From contig CAMYLR010000009.1 of NCBI GenBank assembly GCA_947259315.1, positions 1-64,000 of the forward strand: a stretch of 64,000 bases of DNA. Direction: 5' to 3'. The translations under genes were made by a program, and so were the position numbers. The notes beneath the pieces were generated by a model, which searched no databases, was not told where the DNA came from, and saw only the letters and a list, made by a program, of their open reading frames with translations. This DNA comes from an uncultured Gemmatimonadales bacterium. Its GTDB lineage: Bacteria > Gemmatimonadota > Gemmatimonadetes > JACCXV01 > JAHWKZ01. Positions 19,681 to 30,261 of the stretch are shown here, piece by piece (within the stretch, counting starts at the first letter, position 1; each line of letters opens with the position of its first letter).

Positions 19681-20982
19681 TCAAAAACTGTACTTCAACC
19701 GAACGTGCAGTCGGCTGTTGTCGTCGAAGTCTCCAAAGAATGTGTCTTGTCGCCCACCGAGCAGGTCCAGGTCTATCAAGAGCTCGGCGCCGTCTGCGAA
19801 CGACCACCTACCACCCGGTTGTACGTACCAATTCCGGGTCCCGACGTTGTACACGCCTTCGACTTTCACCAAGCTGAAAGGACCCAGCTCGAGATCTACC
19901 TTCCCGAGCAACGATCTGCGAAAGACGTGGTTCAAGTCGGTGTCACGGAGCGTCGAGTGCCGGTCCGGAACCTGCACTTCGTGACTCCACTCCAACAGAA
20001 CGAACAGATCGCGGTCCCCGACCAAGTCGTTGAGGGTATAATCGCCTCCGACTACATAGTGTAGGTACGGATCATCGATCGCCGGGTCGGTCCCACTCCA
20101 GTCCGATGTCAGGTAGTAGGCCCCCTCGCCATGCACGCCTACTGAACCCAACGTCGTGGCGAAATCCGCCCCAATCGCGCGACGGCGGTGATACCGCGGC
20201 TCAACCAGGATCCGGGCCGCGGAAAGGGTCGAGTCAACGGAAGTCTCGGTGTGCAGGGCCGGCAGATCGTCGAGTCCGTCGAACCAACTCAGCGAAACGT
20301 CCCAGCTGCCGAGAATTCCAGTGACCCGTAGCGCGTATTGAAATCGGTCGAAGCCCTGGTCGGGCAATACGTCGTCCGCAAACTCGTAAGAGGCTCTGAC
20401 AAAGGGCGGACCTAATGCGGGAAAGGAGGGGTTCGGCACCGTCGCCGGCAGATCAGGCCACCACCTTGATTCGGAGTCCGGCAGGACGCTGGCCCGGAAA
20501 GAAGGCGCCAACACCGCCTCGACAGACCAGTCGCCCGAGTAGTACGTCACCAACCCCGAGAGGAGACCGAGCTGTTCGTCGTCGGTATCCAGGATATCCG
20601 AGAAATCCCAAGCCGTCAGGTTGTCGGTTGGGTTTACCGCGTCCGCACGTCCCCACGCGAAGATCTGACGACCGAGCCGCAGATCGACAGGGCCTAAATA
20701 GAGATCGACGTACGCTTCGTCCAAGGACCAACGGTTTCGCGACCAGTCAGCCTGATCCAAGCGGAACTCCACGGCCGAAAAAAAGTGGGCCGCCTCCCCT
20801 GCGTCATGGCTTGCCTCGGCCTGCAGGATAAGCTGATTTCGCCCGTTGATCCGCGCACCATCCGTTCCCTCGAAGTAAGTCAGGTTGTCGTACTCGACGA
20901 ACCCTCCCAAGCGCGTCTGCGCCGACACCCACGAAGGGGTCCCCGCAAAAAAGACAAGCGCGCCAAACAACAGCGACCGCAT
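19681..20982 (-). CDS. Outer-membrane beta-barrel protein (DUF1302-like) linked to the MMPL transporter
   Basis: Signal peptide ...VSAQTRLGGFVEYDNLTYFEG; beta-barrel with terminal LHVRLKYSF; operonic with LolA-like and MMPL genes. Confidence 0.65.
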   Translation of the reverse strand: MRSLLFGALVFFAGTPSWVSAQTRLGGFVEYDNLTYFEGTDGARINGRNQLILQAEASHDAGEAAHFFSAVEFRLDQADWSRNRWSLDEAYVDLYLGPVDLRLGRQIFAWGRADAVNPTDNLTAWDFSDILDTDDEQLGLLSGLVTYYSGDWSVEAVLAPSFRASVLPDSESRWWPDLPATVPNPSFPALGPPFVRASYEFADDVLPDQGFDRFQYALRVTGILGSWDVSLSWFDGLDDLPALHTETSVDSTLSAARILVEPRYHRRRAIGADFATTLGSVGVHGEGAYYLTSDWSGTDPAIDDPYLHYVVGGDYTLNDLVGDRDLFVLLEWSHEVQVPDRHSTLRDTDLNHVFRRSLLGKVDLELGPFSLVKVEGVYNVGTRNWYVQPGGRWSFADGAELLIDLDLLGGRQDTFFGDFDDNSRLHVRLKYSF

Positions 20983-20985
20983 GCG

Positions 20986-21777
20986 TCACCTGCGCCTCAG
21001 GTATCGCTGAGTGAAATACTCCTCGGGCACGCCTTCGTCGATATGGTAGCTGGAGATCTCGAGCACCGTACGGCTGCCCCCGAGTATGTCCTCCATCGTC
21101 AAGCGGTAGGCGCGCCATTTGTCCGTCCCTGGGACCGGACGCACATCTTCTGCGTTGAGCCGCTTCAAGAACGTGCCATCGCGCCCGTAGAACTCGGATC
21201 TGCGCATCACACCGTTCTTCTTGTCGATCCAGAGCTGCCGGCCGCCGTAAGCGGTCTCTTCGATCTTCTTAGGATCCGTCGGAGTCGCCTCTACCACCCA
21301 GGTCTCCGACTTTTCCACAATCTCCGATCCGGCCAACCGGTACTCGTAGGAATCCAGCCTCTCCGGCTCCAGGTCCTCGAATGAGAAGTCAGTGCCGACG
21401 AAGCTGTCCCGCTTGTCAGCGCCGGCGATGCGCCGTGTCTTTCTGAGGGCTGGCAGATAGAGCCAGTTGTCGTCTTCGCGACCCAGATTCTCGATCGAGA
21501 GAAAACCGGTGCCCTCCACGTCGGCCGGCGATTGGAAACGTATGAGTTGCATCTGCGTGTCATCGCTGCGCGTCTTTGTCCACATGACGATGTCGCGCTC
21601 CCGAGTCCCGCCGCGGGCGCTGATGATCGTCATCCGGATCTCCGCCTCGGTGTCCTGGGTGCGATCCTGCATCTTATGAGTTTCCATCACTTCCCTGCCA
21701 GTCGGCGGGACCTGGGCGATCGCCGGGGCGGCCAGCAGCGGAACTGCGAGACCAAAAAGAGCGAGTTGCTTCTTCAT
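20986..21777 (-). CDS. Outer membrane lipoprotein-sorting (LolA-like) protein
   Basis: MKKQLALFGLAVPLLAAPAIAQ; MTIISARGGTRERDIVMWTKTRSDDTQMQLIRFQSPADVEGTGFLSIENLGREDDNWLYLPALRKTRRI. Confidence 0.78.
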   Translation of the reverse strand: MKKQLALFGLAVPLLAAPAIAQVPPTGREVMETHKMQDRTQDTEAEIRMTIISARGGTRERDIVMWTKTRSDDTQMQLIRFQSPADVEGTGFLSIENLGREDDNWLYLPALRKTRRIAGADKRDSFVGTDFSFEDLEPERLDSYEYRLAGSEIVEKSETWVVEATPTDPKKIEETAYGGRQLWIDKKNGVMRRSEFYGRDGTFLKRLNAEDVRPVPGTDKWRAYRLTMEDILGGSRTVLEISSYHIDEGVPEEYFTQRYLRRR

Positions 21778-24380
21778 ATCACCTCCCCTTGCCCGTTTGG
21801 CGCTTTGCGGGTCTCGATCCCGAGCAAAGCAGGCAGCAACACCAGAGCCAGGGCGGCCGCGATCAGCATGCTTCCGGCCACCATCCAACCGATGTGAATC
21901 ACGGGCCAGAAACTGGAGACGAGCAACACGAGAAAACCTGTTGCCACGGCAAGCGAGTTGAACACAATGGCCCGCCCCGACGTAACTATGGTCTCCCGAA
22001 CCGCCGCGTCTACGGATCCGCCCTTCGCATGCGCCGTCTCGTACCGCCACAGGAAATGCACGCTGTAGTCGATACCAATACCCAGAACGATACTGGCGAT
22101 GAGTGCCGTGACGGCGTCGAGGAAAATCCCGAAGGCAGCCAACAGGGCAAAGACCATGAGAATCGTTACCACGAGCGGGAGCAAACCGAACAGCCCCCGC
22201 CGCACAGAGCCGAAAATCAAGACCAACAAAATGGCGATGACGACCAAAGCCAGACCCAAACTCTTGAGCTGGCTCGGGATGATCAGGTCGTCGGCCACGA
22301 TGCACAGATTGGAGCACCCGGCGAAGGAGACATCAGCGTCGGGAGCGAACTCCCGCTGGGCAAAATCGATCGCGGTCTGCCGTACTTCCCTGAGATGCGG
22401 GGTGTGGTCGGTTCGGATCTGGGCGACAACGTTGGCCTTGCTGTAGTCGAAGTTGGCCAACTTGAGGATATCGTCGCCACCAGCGTTCTCGTACAGCAAC
22501 AAGTACTGGGCAATCAGATCACGCCCGTTGACGTTAACCTCGCGTTCGATCTCAATCTCCATGCCGTCGACCTCTTGCCAGTCCGTCTCGAGCACCTGCT
22601 CTCGTTCGAACGGGATCCGGTTGAATGCGGGATCAGCGTTGTTCATCACGTAGTGGATCCGTCGGACGTAGTCTGCGAGCGAGGTCGTGTAGCCGACCAG
22701 AACCCGCGCCTCGAGCGAGTCCTGGAGCGCTGCCATCTTGCTCAGGACCTCGGGCTCCTTGAGGCCGTCCGGCCTTCCCGTGTCGATCACGACGTTAAGG
22801 ACCTCGGTCCCGCCGAACCTCTCGTTGATCAACTCGCTGGCTTGGACGATTTTGCTCCGCGTCTTGAAGTATCCGACCATCCTGCTCCCGACTTGGATGC
22901 GCGGGAGCATCAGGGCCGCAACCGCAGACGCCGCCACCGTGGCGATCACTACCCAGCGCCGGTGCTGAATCGCGATTTGGCCGATACGCTCGAGGAACTG
23001 AGTAACTCGACCGCCGGCCGTCACGAGGGAACGACCGTGGGGTGGTTCCATCAGTTTCAGCATGGCCGGGATAAAGGTCAGCGAGAAGATCAACGCCGCG
23101 AGTACGCCGACCGAGGTAAAAATTCCGAAGTCGCGGATCGACGCCACACTGGAGATGGCTAACGACCCAAAACCCGCCATGTCGGTCAACGAGGTGAAGA
23201 TCACCGGAGCGCCCATCGCCCTCATCGTCGCAACGATCGCCTGATCACGATCCCGATGCCGAGCCCACTTGAGCTGATACTCAGTAATCACGTGAATGCC
23301 ATCGGCGATCCCAATGGCAACGAGGATGATCGGCATGACCGAGGTCATTAGCGTCAGCGGCCGCCCGACCATCGCCATAACGCCCAGGGTCCACACAATC
23401 GAGACCAGCACCACTGCGAGGGGGATCAGCGCGCCCTTGATCGTCCGAAACGCAAACCACATCACAACGATCACCAGCACGATCACAAGCGGCATAAGGC
23501 GCGCCAGGTCGCCGCCCATGTACTTGGTGGTGTAAACGTTTACCATCGGTACGCCCGCCAGGTGGACCTCCTCCGGTCCCTCGTACGGCGACGCGAGTGC
23601 CTCGAGTTCCCGGAAGAGAGCGTGTGCGAGGTCGATGTGGTCGTCGTAATAGAAGGACAGCTCGACGAGGATCACGGTGCCTGTGCTGTCTTCCGACACG
23701 AGACCGTTCACGAACATCTCGTTCTCGAATACGGTAGCCGTCAGCGCAGCCAGCTCGTCACCAGACTCGGGAACAGAGCTCATGGGCGGGTGAACATCGA
23801 GCCCGGATTCAGTCGCGGTGATATTGTCCACCTGCGCCAGGCTGATCACGTCGCTCACGGGCGAGAGTTTCAATCGGAGCTCGTCGACAAAGGTCCGAAA
23901 ACCCGCGTTCACGGAATCGATATCCGCTTCCTCGATAGCGATCCACAGGTTGTTCACGGGACCGCGGTCCGACGCGCCGAGGCCATCTTCGAGGATGCCC
24001 TGGATTGGTCTTTGGTACGGTGGTCCCAACCGATCCGCCCAAGCCTCGAGGCGCTGGGCGTCACGATCGGTCGCAACGGCTAGACCCCAGATCTCTTGGG
24101 TGAGGTCGCGGACTTTCGTTAGGGTACGCGGGTTGAAAACACCGTCTTCGTTCAACAGCGCGACCAGAATCAGCTCGCGGCTGTCGAACACCTGCTTTAT
24201 CTCGTGGTCTTGCGTGACCGCCGGATGACCCTCGGGGAAGAACGCCTCGATCGAGCTGTTCAGCTCGACGCGCCTTGCTTGCCAGCCGAGGAAGACTGTA
24301 AGCGTTGCGATGGCGGCGATGACCCACAGAGGGTGGGCGAGGATCAGACGGTAGAAGCGCTCGCTCACCACTCCGGCCAT
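21774..24380 (-). CDS. MMPL/RND-superfamily transporter
   Basis: 868 aa, two large periplasmic loops, ~12 TMs; ALIASIVLGIGIDYSVHFLWRYETA; VAIGIADGIHVITEYQ. Confidence 0.85.
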   Translation of the reverse strand: MAGVVSERFYRLILAHPLWVIAAIATLTVFLGWQARRVELNSSIEAFFPEGHPAVTQDHEIKQVFDSRELILVALLNEDGVFNPRTLTKVRDLTQEIWGLAVATDRDAQRLEAWADRLGPPYQRPIQGILEDGLGASDRGPVNNLWIAIEEADIDSVNAGFRTFVDELRLKLSPVSDVISLAQVDNITATESGLDVHPPMSSVPESGDELAALTATVFENEMFVNGLVSEDSTGTVILVELSFYYDDHIDLAHALFRELEALASPYEGPEEVHLAGVPMVNVYTTKYMGGDLARLMPLVIVLVIVVMWFAFRTIKGALIPLAVVLVSIVWTLGVMAMVGRPLTLMTSVMPIILVAIGIADGIHVITEYQLKWARHRDRDQAIVATMRAMGAPVIFTSLTDMAGFGSLAISSVASIRDFGIFTSVGVLAALIFSLTFIPAMLKLMEPPHGRSLVTAGGRVTQFLERIGQIAIQHRRWVVIATVAASAVAALMLPRIQVGSRMVGYFKTRSKIVQASELINERFGGTEVLNVVIDTGRPDGLKEPEVLSKMAALQDSLEARVLVGYTTSLADYVRRIHYVMNNADPAFNRIPFEREQVLETDWQEVDGMEIEIEREVNVNGRDLIAQYLLLYENAGGDDILKLANFDYSKANVVAQIRTDHTPHLREVRQTAIDFAQREFAPDADVSFAGCSNLCIVADDLIIPSQLKSLGLALVVIAILLVLIFGSVRRGLFGLLPLVVTILMVFALLAAFGIFLDAVTALIASIVLGIGIDYSVHFLWRYETAHAKGGSVDAAVRETIVTSGRAIVFNSLAVATGFLVLLVSSFWPVIHIGWMVAGSMLIAAALALVLLPALLGIETRKAPNGQGEVI

Positions 24381-25516
24381 GGCAGGACGATGCTGACAAA
24401 GAGCACGAGGGCGACCCAGGCAAGCACATGGCGGCTCCCATCAACGGTAAGGAGCTCGTTTCGCGCTGGCGGATGGTCTAAACCGACAACCGCCCACGCG
24501 ATCAGACCCCAGACGAGCCAGTGGTGGGAGTAGAGAAAACCCGTCACAAACATGAGGGTGAGAAAAGAAACCCCGAGCATGCGGGCGCGACGGCGGCCAA
24601 GAAGACTATAGGCGATATGCCCTCCGTCCAATTGGCCGATGGGTACCAAGTTCAGCGCTGTGACCAAGAGCCCCAGCCAACCGGCAAAAGCGATCGGGCC
24701 GAGTCGGACAGGTTCGAGGATGGATTCGCCACCGGCGAGCTGAAAGAGAACCGCGAAAAGAAAAGAAGAGGCGGGGACCATTCCATGCGCGGCGCCACGG
24801 GCCTCCGTGGCCGCCCCGAACAAGACTGCGACGACGGCGACAATGAAGCCAGCTAGAGGCCCGGCGATCGCAATGTCGAGGTACTGGCGGCGATCCTCAA
24901 CCGGTCCCTCCATTCGTATCAAGGCGCCGAATGTCCCAAGAAAAAACGGAGCAGGGATGAAGTACGGCAGGGTTACCGGGACACCACGACGCCTTGCCAC
25001 GAGGAGGTGCCCTAGCTCATGGATGCCCAGAATCGATAGTAGAGCGAGGGCGTAGGGTAGGCCCACAGCCCATCGACTCGGGGAGGCCAAAAGGTCGACT
25101 CCTTGATGAAGAGCGCCAGCCCATGTGGTCGTGACAAGCGTTCCAACGACCAGCAGGACGTTCAACATTTTGTTCTGGCGAAGCTGAGGTTGCCTCTTTG
25201 GAACTTGTCTCGCTACGACAACGACGTGGCCATCGCGCGCGTCTGTGAGCCACAGGTCGTAGCCGCGCTCGCGGCATTGCCGAGCGATGCCACGAAACTC
25301 TTCGGCGGTGTTGGGCATCGGTGTACCGTAGAAAAGAACCGCGGAGTCCCGGCCTTCCATGCCAGTTATGCGAATCAGTTTTCCAACGCAATCCTCGACC
25401 TGTTCAGCGACCCAGTATGCATCTCCAGCTCGTCGCTCCGTTGAACCGCAGCCGCTTCGACCAGTCACCGTACGGTGAACATCTGCTGGCAGGCCTGTTG
25501 TCAGCTTCTCCGACAT
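24365..25516 (-). CDS. Site-2 protease (M50) family membrane protease
   Basis: LLSILGIHELGHLLVARRRGVPVTLPYFIPAP (HExxH) and NLVPIGQLDGGHI; start codon uncertain. Confidence 0.82.
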   Translation of the reverse strand: MSEKLTTGLPADVHRTVTGRSGCGSTERRAGDAYWVAEQVEDCVGKLIRITGMEGRDSAVLFYGTPMPNTAEEFRGIARQCRERGYDLWLTDARDGHVVVVARQVPKRQPQLRQNKMLNVLLVVGTLVTTTWAGALHQGVDLLASPSRWAVGLPYALALLSILGIHELGHLLVARRRGVPVTLPYFIPAPFFLGTFGALIRMEGPVEDRRQYLDIAIAGPLAGFIVAVVAVLFGAATEARGAAHGMVPASSFLFAVLFQLAGGESILEPVRLGPIAFAGWLGLLVTALNLVPIGQLDGGHIAYSLLGRRRARMLGVSFLTLMFVTGFLYSHHWLVWGLIAWAVVGLDHPPARNELLTVDGSRHVLAWVALVLFVSIVLPWPEW

Positions 25517-25523
25517 ACCTCTA

Positions 25524-25567
25524 ATTTTGCGTTACGATGGATGAAGGCGCGGTGAGGGGATCATGAA
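25524..25567 (-). promoter_or_regulatory. TTCA triple-repeat box plus -10, upstream of M50/MMPL operon
   Basis: Minus strand: TTCA-N7-CTCA-N7-TTCA-N12-CAAAAT. Confidence 0.55.
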
Positions 25568-25620
25568 AGGGGCTTCATGAAAGACCCGATCAGGATGTCA
25601 GCTATAGTTGGAGGGTCTGG

Positions 25621-26301
25621 ATGCGAATTTTAGTAATCGAGGATGATAGAAAAGTCGCGGGGTTTCTCGAGAAAGGACTTAGAGAAGAAGGATACTCAGT
25701 AGATGTCGCCTTCGACGGGGACGAGGGAGAGACCAATGCTTACGTCTACGACTACGATGCGCTGGTCGTTGACGTCATGCTGCCTGGGAAGAACGGGTAC
25801 GAGATTGTGCGCGGGCTACGAAAGGAAGGGAGATCAGTCCCGATACTCCTACTCACCGCCAGAGATTCGACTGAGGACGTTGTCCGCGGGTTGGATGCAG
25901 GGGCGGACGATTACTTGACCAAGCCGTTCAGCCTCGACGAGCTGTTAGCCCGAGTCCGAGCACTCGCGCGTCGAGGAGGGTCCGGCCGCCTGGACCGCCT
26001 CATATACAACGACTTGGAGTTGGACAGGATTCAGCACTTAGTCCGCCATCGCGGGGAGCTGCTGGATTTAACACCAAAAGAGTTCCAGCTACTCGAGCAC
26101 TTTATGCTCCACCCGGAGGAGATCGTACGTCGCACGGAGCTTCTTGAGAAAGTGTGGGATCTGCAGTTCGACCCAGGGTCGAACGTGGTCGACGTTCACG
26201 TCGGCAATCTGAGGCGCAAGCTTCGCGCAAAAGGAGCCGGCGGGCTCATCACAACGGTCCGCGGCGTCGGCTTTATGCTGCACGAGGGTGAGTCGGGGTG
26301 A
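25621..26301 (+). CDS. OmpR/CusR-family response regulator
   Basis: MRILVIEDDRKVAGFLEKGLREEGYSVDVA...DALVVDVMLPGKNGYEIVRGLR; winged helix NVVDVHVGNLRRKLRAKG. Confidence 0.92.
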   Translation: MRILVIEDDRKVAGFLEKGLREEGYSVDVAFDGDEGETNAYVYDYDALVVDVMLPGKNGYEIVRGLRKEGRSVPILLLTARDSTEDVVRGLDAGADDYLTKPFSLDELLARVRALARRGGSGRLDRLIYNDLELDRIQHLVRHRGELLDLTPKEFQLLEHFMLHPEEIVRRTELLEKVWDLQFDPGSNVVDVHVGNLRRKLRAKGAGGLITTVRGVGFMLHEGESG

Positions 26302-27764
26302 AACGATCTTTCCGATTCCAGCTGGCGGCCCGGTTTACGGGCATGATGACAGCCGTGCTCGTCAGCGTCGCACTACTCAGCTACCTCTCCATACGTGAAA
26401 CCCTAGACCGACAAATCAACGCGACATTAGTCAACGTCGCTTCCATCCAGGCGGCATCTGTTACCGAAGCGCCAAGCGGCGAGATGAAGATCCGGGAGTG
26501 GGAAGTGACTCCATCGGAGGCAGCCTCGATCCGGGATCTCAGTCGATATACGCAGGTTTGGTCGGCCGAAGGGAGTAGCCTGTTGCGTACGCGGTACTTG
26601 ACTGAGGACCTCCCGCTGGACACGACGGCGCTTCTGGCAGCTAACGGAGGAGAAACGGTGAGGGTTGGGCAGGAGTTCCAAGGAGGCCCGATCCGATCGC
26701 TCTACTACCCGCTGGGTCGCTTCGGGTCGCCTCACGAACCTCACGTTTTGCAGGTAGCCGCTCCACTGGACGCGAGGGACCGAACCCTCCGCCGTCTTGC
26801 CCTGCTGCTGTCCGTCATTACTCTGGTCACCGCGGCGGGCGCGTTCGCGGGCAGTTGGTGGCTGGCTGCAACAGCGGTTCGTCCTGTCAAGGAGATCATC
26901 GGGCAGGCAGAGGAGATAAGAGCTGGAACGCTTGAGCGCCGTCTGACAGCCACAACCGACACCCTCGAGGCAGATCGGCTAATTCAGGTCCTGAACACGA
27001 TGCTGGAGAGGCTCGACGCCGCGTTCGAGGCACAACGTCGGTTTATAGCCGATGCCAGCCACGAACTCCGGTCTCCGCTGACGGCGATGCGCGGTGAACT
27101 CGAGTTGGCCCGCCGACGCGAGCGCAACCCCGAGGAATACCGTGACGTCATCGACAGCGCGTTGGAGGAAGTCGACCGATTATCAAGAACGACAGGAGAT
27201 CTGCTCACACTCGCTCGCTCGGACGCCGGTGTCATGCAACTCCGGATCAAGCACGTGAATGTTGATCAGTGTGCGGCGCGGGTCGTGGATCGGATGCGCA
27301 CTTTGGCAAATTCTCTGGGGGTAGTCATCGCGCTGGATGCACAGGGGGGGGCACCTGTTTATGCCGACCCGGATCTGATCGAACGGCTCATCCAGAACCT
27401 TATAGAAAACGCAATCAAGTTCACACCGAAGGGTGGCTCGGTAACGGTACACGTCGATAGAAGGAACGATGACGTCGAGATCGATGTGTTGGATAGCGGG
27501 CCGGGTCTCCCATCAACCGATCTCGAGCGCATTTTTGAGCGTTTTCACCGCGTTGACGAGTCTCGAACGCGGGCCCATGACGGTTCCGGGAGTGGTCTTG
27601 GCCTCACGATCGTGCGCACGATCGCGCATCTCCACCACGGGGATGTGAGTGCCGCAAACCGCCCGGAAGGCGGCGCACTGTTCCGTGTTCGCCTTCCAGT
27701 CACACCAGAGGCGAACCTCACTTCCCGCGGTCAAGACGAGGGCCACTCTCAGTCCACCAAATAG
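26298..27764 (+). CDS. Sensor histidine kinase (CusS-like)
   Basis: ATGA overlap with response regulator; HAMP; FIADASHELRSPLTAMRGELELA; NLIENAIKFTPKGG; GSGSGLGLTIV. Confidence 0.92.
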   Translation: MKRSFRFQLAARFTGMMTAVLVSVALLSYLSIRETLDRQINATLVNVASIQAASVTEAPSGEMKIREWEVTPSEAASIRDLSRYTQVWSAEGSSLLRTRYLTEDLPLDTTALLAANGGETVRVGQEFQGGPIRSLYYPLGRFGSPHEPHVLQVAAPLDARDRTLRRLALLLSVITLVTAAGAFAGSWWLAATAVRPVKEIIGQAEEIRAGTLERRLTATTDTLEADRLIQVLNTMLERLDAAFEAQRRFIADASHELRSPLTAMRGELELARRRERNPEEYRDVIDSALEEVDRLSRTTGDLLTLARSDAGVMQLRIKHVNVDQCAARVVDRMRTLANSLGVVIALDAQGGAPVYADPDLIERLIQNLIENAIKFTPKGGSVTVHVDRRNDDVEIDVLDSGPGLPSTDLERIFERFHRVDESRTRAHDGSGSGLGLTIVRTIAHLHHGDVSAANRPEGGALFRVRLPVTPEANLTSRGQDEGHSQSTK

Positions 27765-27790
27765 CGTCGGGGTTCGCTTCTCTTCAAGCG

Positions 27791-30253
27791 CTACACTCGA
27801 ACCCCACGTAACCGAAGAGAATTCCCGACCACTGAAACGGAACTGAAGCTCATCGCCGCCGCTGCGATGATCGGGCTCAGGAGGATCCCAAAGAACGGAT
27901 ACAAAAGTCCCGCCGCCACCGGAACCCCCAAGCTGTTGTAAACAAAGGCGAAGAACAGGTTCTGCCGGATGTTGCGCATGGTCACCCGGCTCAGGCGCGT
28001 CGCTCTGACGATGCCGCGGAGGTCACCCTTGACCAGCGTCACCCCGGAACTCTCCATCGCGACGTCGGTTCCTGTTCCCATTGCGACACCGACCTGGGCC
28101 TGCGCGAGAGCTGGGGCATCGTTGATCCCGTCGCCGGCCATGGCCACCACTCGTCCTTCGGCCTGAAGGCGCTTAACGACGTCAGCCTTTTGATCGGGAA
28201 GCACTTCGGCAACGACCTCGTCAATTCCCAGCCCTTTAGCCACCGCTTCCGCAGTTGTCCGGCTGTCGCCGGTCAGCATGGTGATTTTGACTCCTTCCCC
28301 GTGGAGGCGGCGGATCGCCTGCGGTGTCGTGTCCTTGATCGGATCGGCGACACCAACAAGCCCGGCAACGATTCCATCGGCGGAGACGTACATCACGGTC
28401 TGACCTTCGGCGCGCATCGACTCTGCTCGCTCGGCCAGAGCACCGGGGTCGATTCCGAGTTCGTCCATCAGTTTGAGGTTACCGAGAGCCACGACGCGAT
28501 CTTCGATCGCTCCCTTTACTCCTTTTCCCGTTACCGACTCGAAAGACGCGGCTTCGACGAGGGACATCCCTCGGTTCGCCGCGCCTTCAACGATGGCCGC
28601 GGCCAGGGGATGCTCGCTACCTCGCTCAAGGCTCGCTGCCAAACGCAACAACTCCTGCTCGTCGAATTGCTCGGCGGGCACCACACTCATCAACTTGGGC
28701 TTGCCGAGCGTAAGGGTTCCCGTCTTATCCACAACGAGGGTGTCCACCTTCCTTAGCACTTCGATAGCCTCGGCGTTCTTGAATAGAACCCCGAGCGTCG
28801 CACCTTTGCCGGTAGCGACCATGATTGACATCGGCGTCGCGAGACCTAATGCGCACGGACAAGCGATGATCAAAACCGCGACGGCGTTGATTAGGCCGTA
28901 CGCCAAGCGCGGCTCGGGCCCCACGAGCCCCCAGACGATGAACGTGAGCGCCGCGACCAGAACGACCACGGGAACGAAGTAGCCCGCTACGACGTCAGCG
29001 AGTTTCTGAATCGGTGCGCGGCTCCGCTGAGCCTCGGCGACCATGCGGACGATCTGCGCAAGCAGTGTGTCCGCACCGACGCGATCTGCCCGCATGGTGA
29101 GCGACCCCGTACCGTTTACCGTCGCGCCGATCAAAGCGTCGCCGGGACCTTTCTCGACTGGAATCGGCTCGCCCGAGATCATCGACTCGTCGAGCGCGCT
29201 GGTCCCTTCGAGCACCTCTCCGTCGACGGGCACCTTCTCGCCCGGGCGGATGCGCAACCGATCACCAGGCTGCACCTGGTCGAGCGGCACGTCTTCTTCG
29301 GAGCCATCGTCTCGAAACCGGCGAGCCGTCTTCGGAGCGAGACCCAGCAGGGCCCTGATCGCGGCACCGGTCTGGCTTCGCGCTTTGAGTTCGAGAACCT
29401 GGCCGAGGAGAACGAGGGTCACGATGACGGCCGCGGCCTCGAAGTAGACAGCCACGTCACCCTCCGGTCCCCGGAATGAGCGCGGAAAAATGTCGGGCAG
29501 AAGGGTGGCTATCACGCTGTACAGGTAGGCCACACCGACCCCGAGACCGATGAGCGTAAACATGTTCAGGTTACGAGTGACAACGGATCGCCAGCCGCGT
29601 TCGAAGAACGGCCACCCGCCCCACAAGACGACCGGCGTCGCCAACAGGAGCTCGATCCAGGTCAGCGCTCGCGGTGAAGCCACCCGATCCAGGAAACTGA
29701 CCGGTAAGAAATCGGCCATTGCGATGACGACCAGGGGGACCGTGAGGATTGCGCTTACCCAGAAACGCCGTCTCATGTCCGCCAGCTCGGGATTCTCTTC
29801 GTCCTCCGTTACCGTCCGTGGCTCGAGGGCCATGCCGCAGATCGGGCACGAGCCTGGTTCGTCGCGGATGATCTCGGGATGCATGGGACAGGTCCACTCT
29901 GTGCGCGTCGGAGGAACCGCCGTCACTTCGGCCTCAAGAGCCATGCCACACTTGGGGCACGGGCCGGGGCCCTCTTGACGAACATCGGGGTCCATCGGGC
30001 AACTGTACGTGACGTCGGTGGAGGCGCTCGTCTCCTCGCAATGCGTTGAAGTTGCTTGCTTCGTGGTTTCTCCTCCGACAAAACCCTGTGGAGACTGACG
30101 AAACTTGGACTGGCAATGAGAGCTGCAGAATGTATAAACCGCACCATCGTGAGTTTCTTGAAGCTCCCCGTCCGGATCCACGGTCATCCCGCAGACGGGA
30201 TCAATAACCCTCGTACCGACTTCTGGCTTCCCGGATGTCCTACTCACCATCAT
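27791..30253 (-). CDS. Copper-translocating P1B-type ATPase with N-terminal YHS and two heavy-metal-binding (CPMxP/CPxCGM) domains
   Basis: [10 protein letters not shown] (YHS); [25 protein letters not shown] and [64 protein letters not shown]. Confidence 0.9.
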   Translation of the reverse strand: MMVSRTSGKPEVGTRVIDPVCGMTVDPDGELQETHDGAVYTFCSSHCQSKFRQSPQGFVGGETTKQATSTHCEETSASTDVTYSCPMDPDVRQEGPGPCPKCGMALEAEVTAVPPTRTEWTCPMHPEIIRDEPGSCPICGMALEPRTVTEDEENPELADMRRRFWVSAILTVPLVVIAMADFLPVSFLDRVASPRALTWIELLLATPVVLWGGWPFFERGWRSVVTRNLNMFTLIGLGVGVAYLYSVIATLLPDIFPRSFRGPEGDVAVYFEAAAVIVTLVLLGQVLELKARSQTGAAIRALLGLAPKTARRFRDDGSEEDVPLDQVQPGDRLRIRPGEKVPVDGEVLEGTSALDESMISGEPIPVEKGPGDALIGATVNGTGSLTMRADRVGADTLLAQIVRMVAEAQRSRAPIQKLADVVAGYFVPVVVLVAALTFIVWGLVGPEPRLAYGLINAVAVLIIACPCALGLATPMSIMVATGKGATLGVLFKNAEAIEVLRKVDTLVVDKTGTLTLGKPKLMSVVPAEQFDEQELLRLAASLERGSEHPLAAAIVEGAANRGMSLVEAASFESVTGKGVKGAIEDRVVALGNLKLMDELGIDPGALAERAESMRAEGQTVMYVSADGIVAGLVGVADPIKDTTPQAIRRLHGEGVKITMLTGDSRTTAEAVAKGLGIDEVVAEVLPDQKADVVKRLQAEGRVVAMAGDGINDAPALAQAQVGVAMGTGTDVAMESSGVTLVKGDLRGIVRATRLSRVTMRNIRQNLFFAFVYNSLGVPVAAGLLYPFFGILLSPIIAAAAMSFSSVSVVGNSLRLRGVRV

Positions 30254-30261
30254 CCTCCTGT

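Noticed and set aside
21778-22317. N-terminal extension of the 443-aa ORF containing the LolA-like protein
   Set aside because: Out-of-frame reading of the MMPL gene; MKKQLALFGLAVPLLAAPAIAQ at 21777 is a clear signal peptide start.
21789-23162. 457-aa plus-strand ORF
   Set aside because: Antisense to the MMPL transporter; low-complexity Arg/Asp/Gln-rich composition from the complementary strand.
25564-25590. Plus-strand TTCA box for the response regulator gene itself
   Set aside because: Spacing does not match the 11/11/12 architecture of the other eight sites; reported only as a separate repeat.
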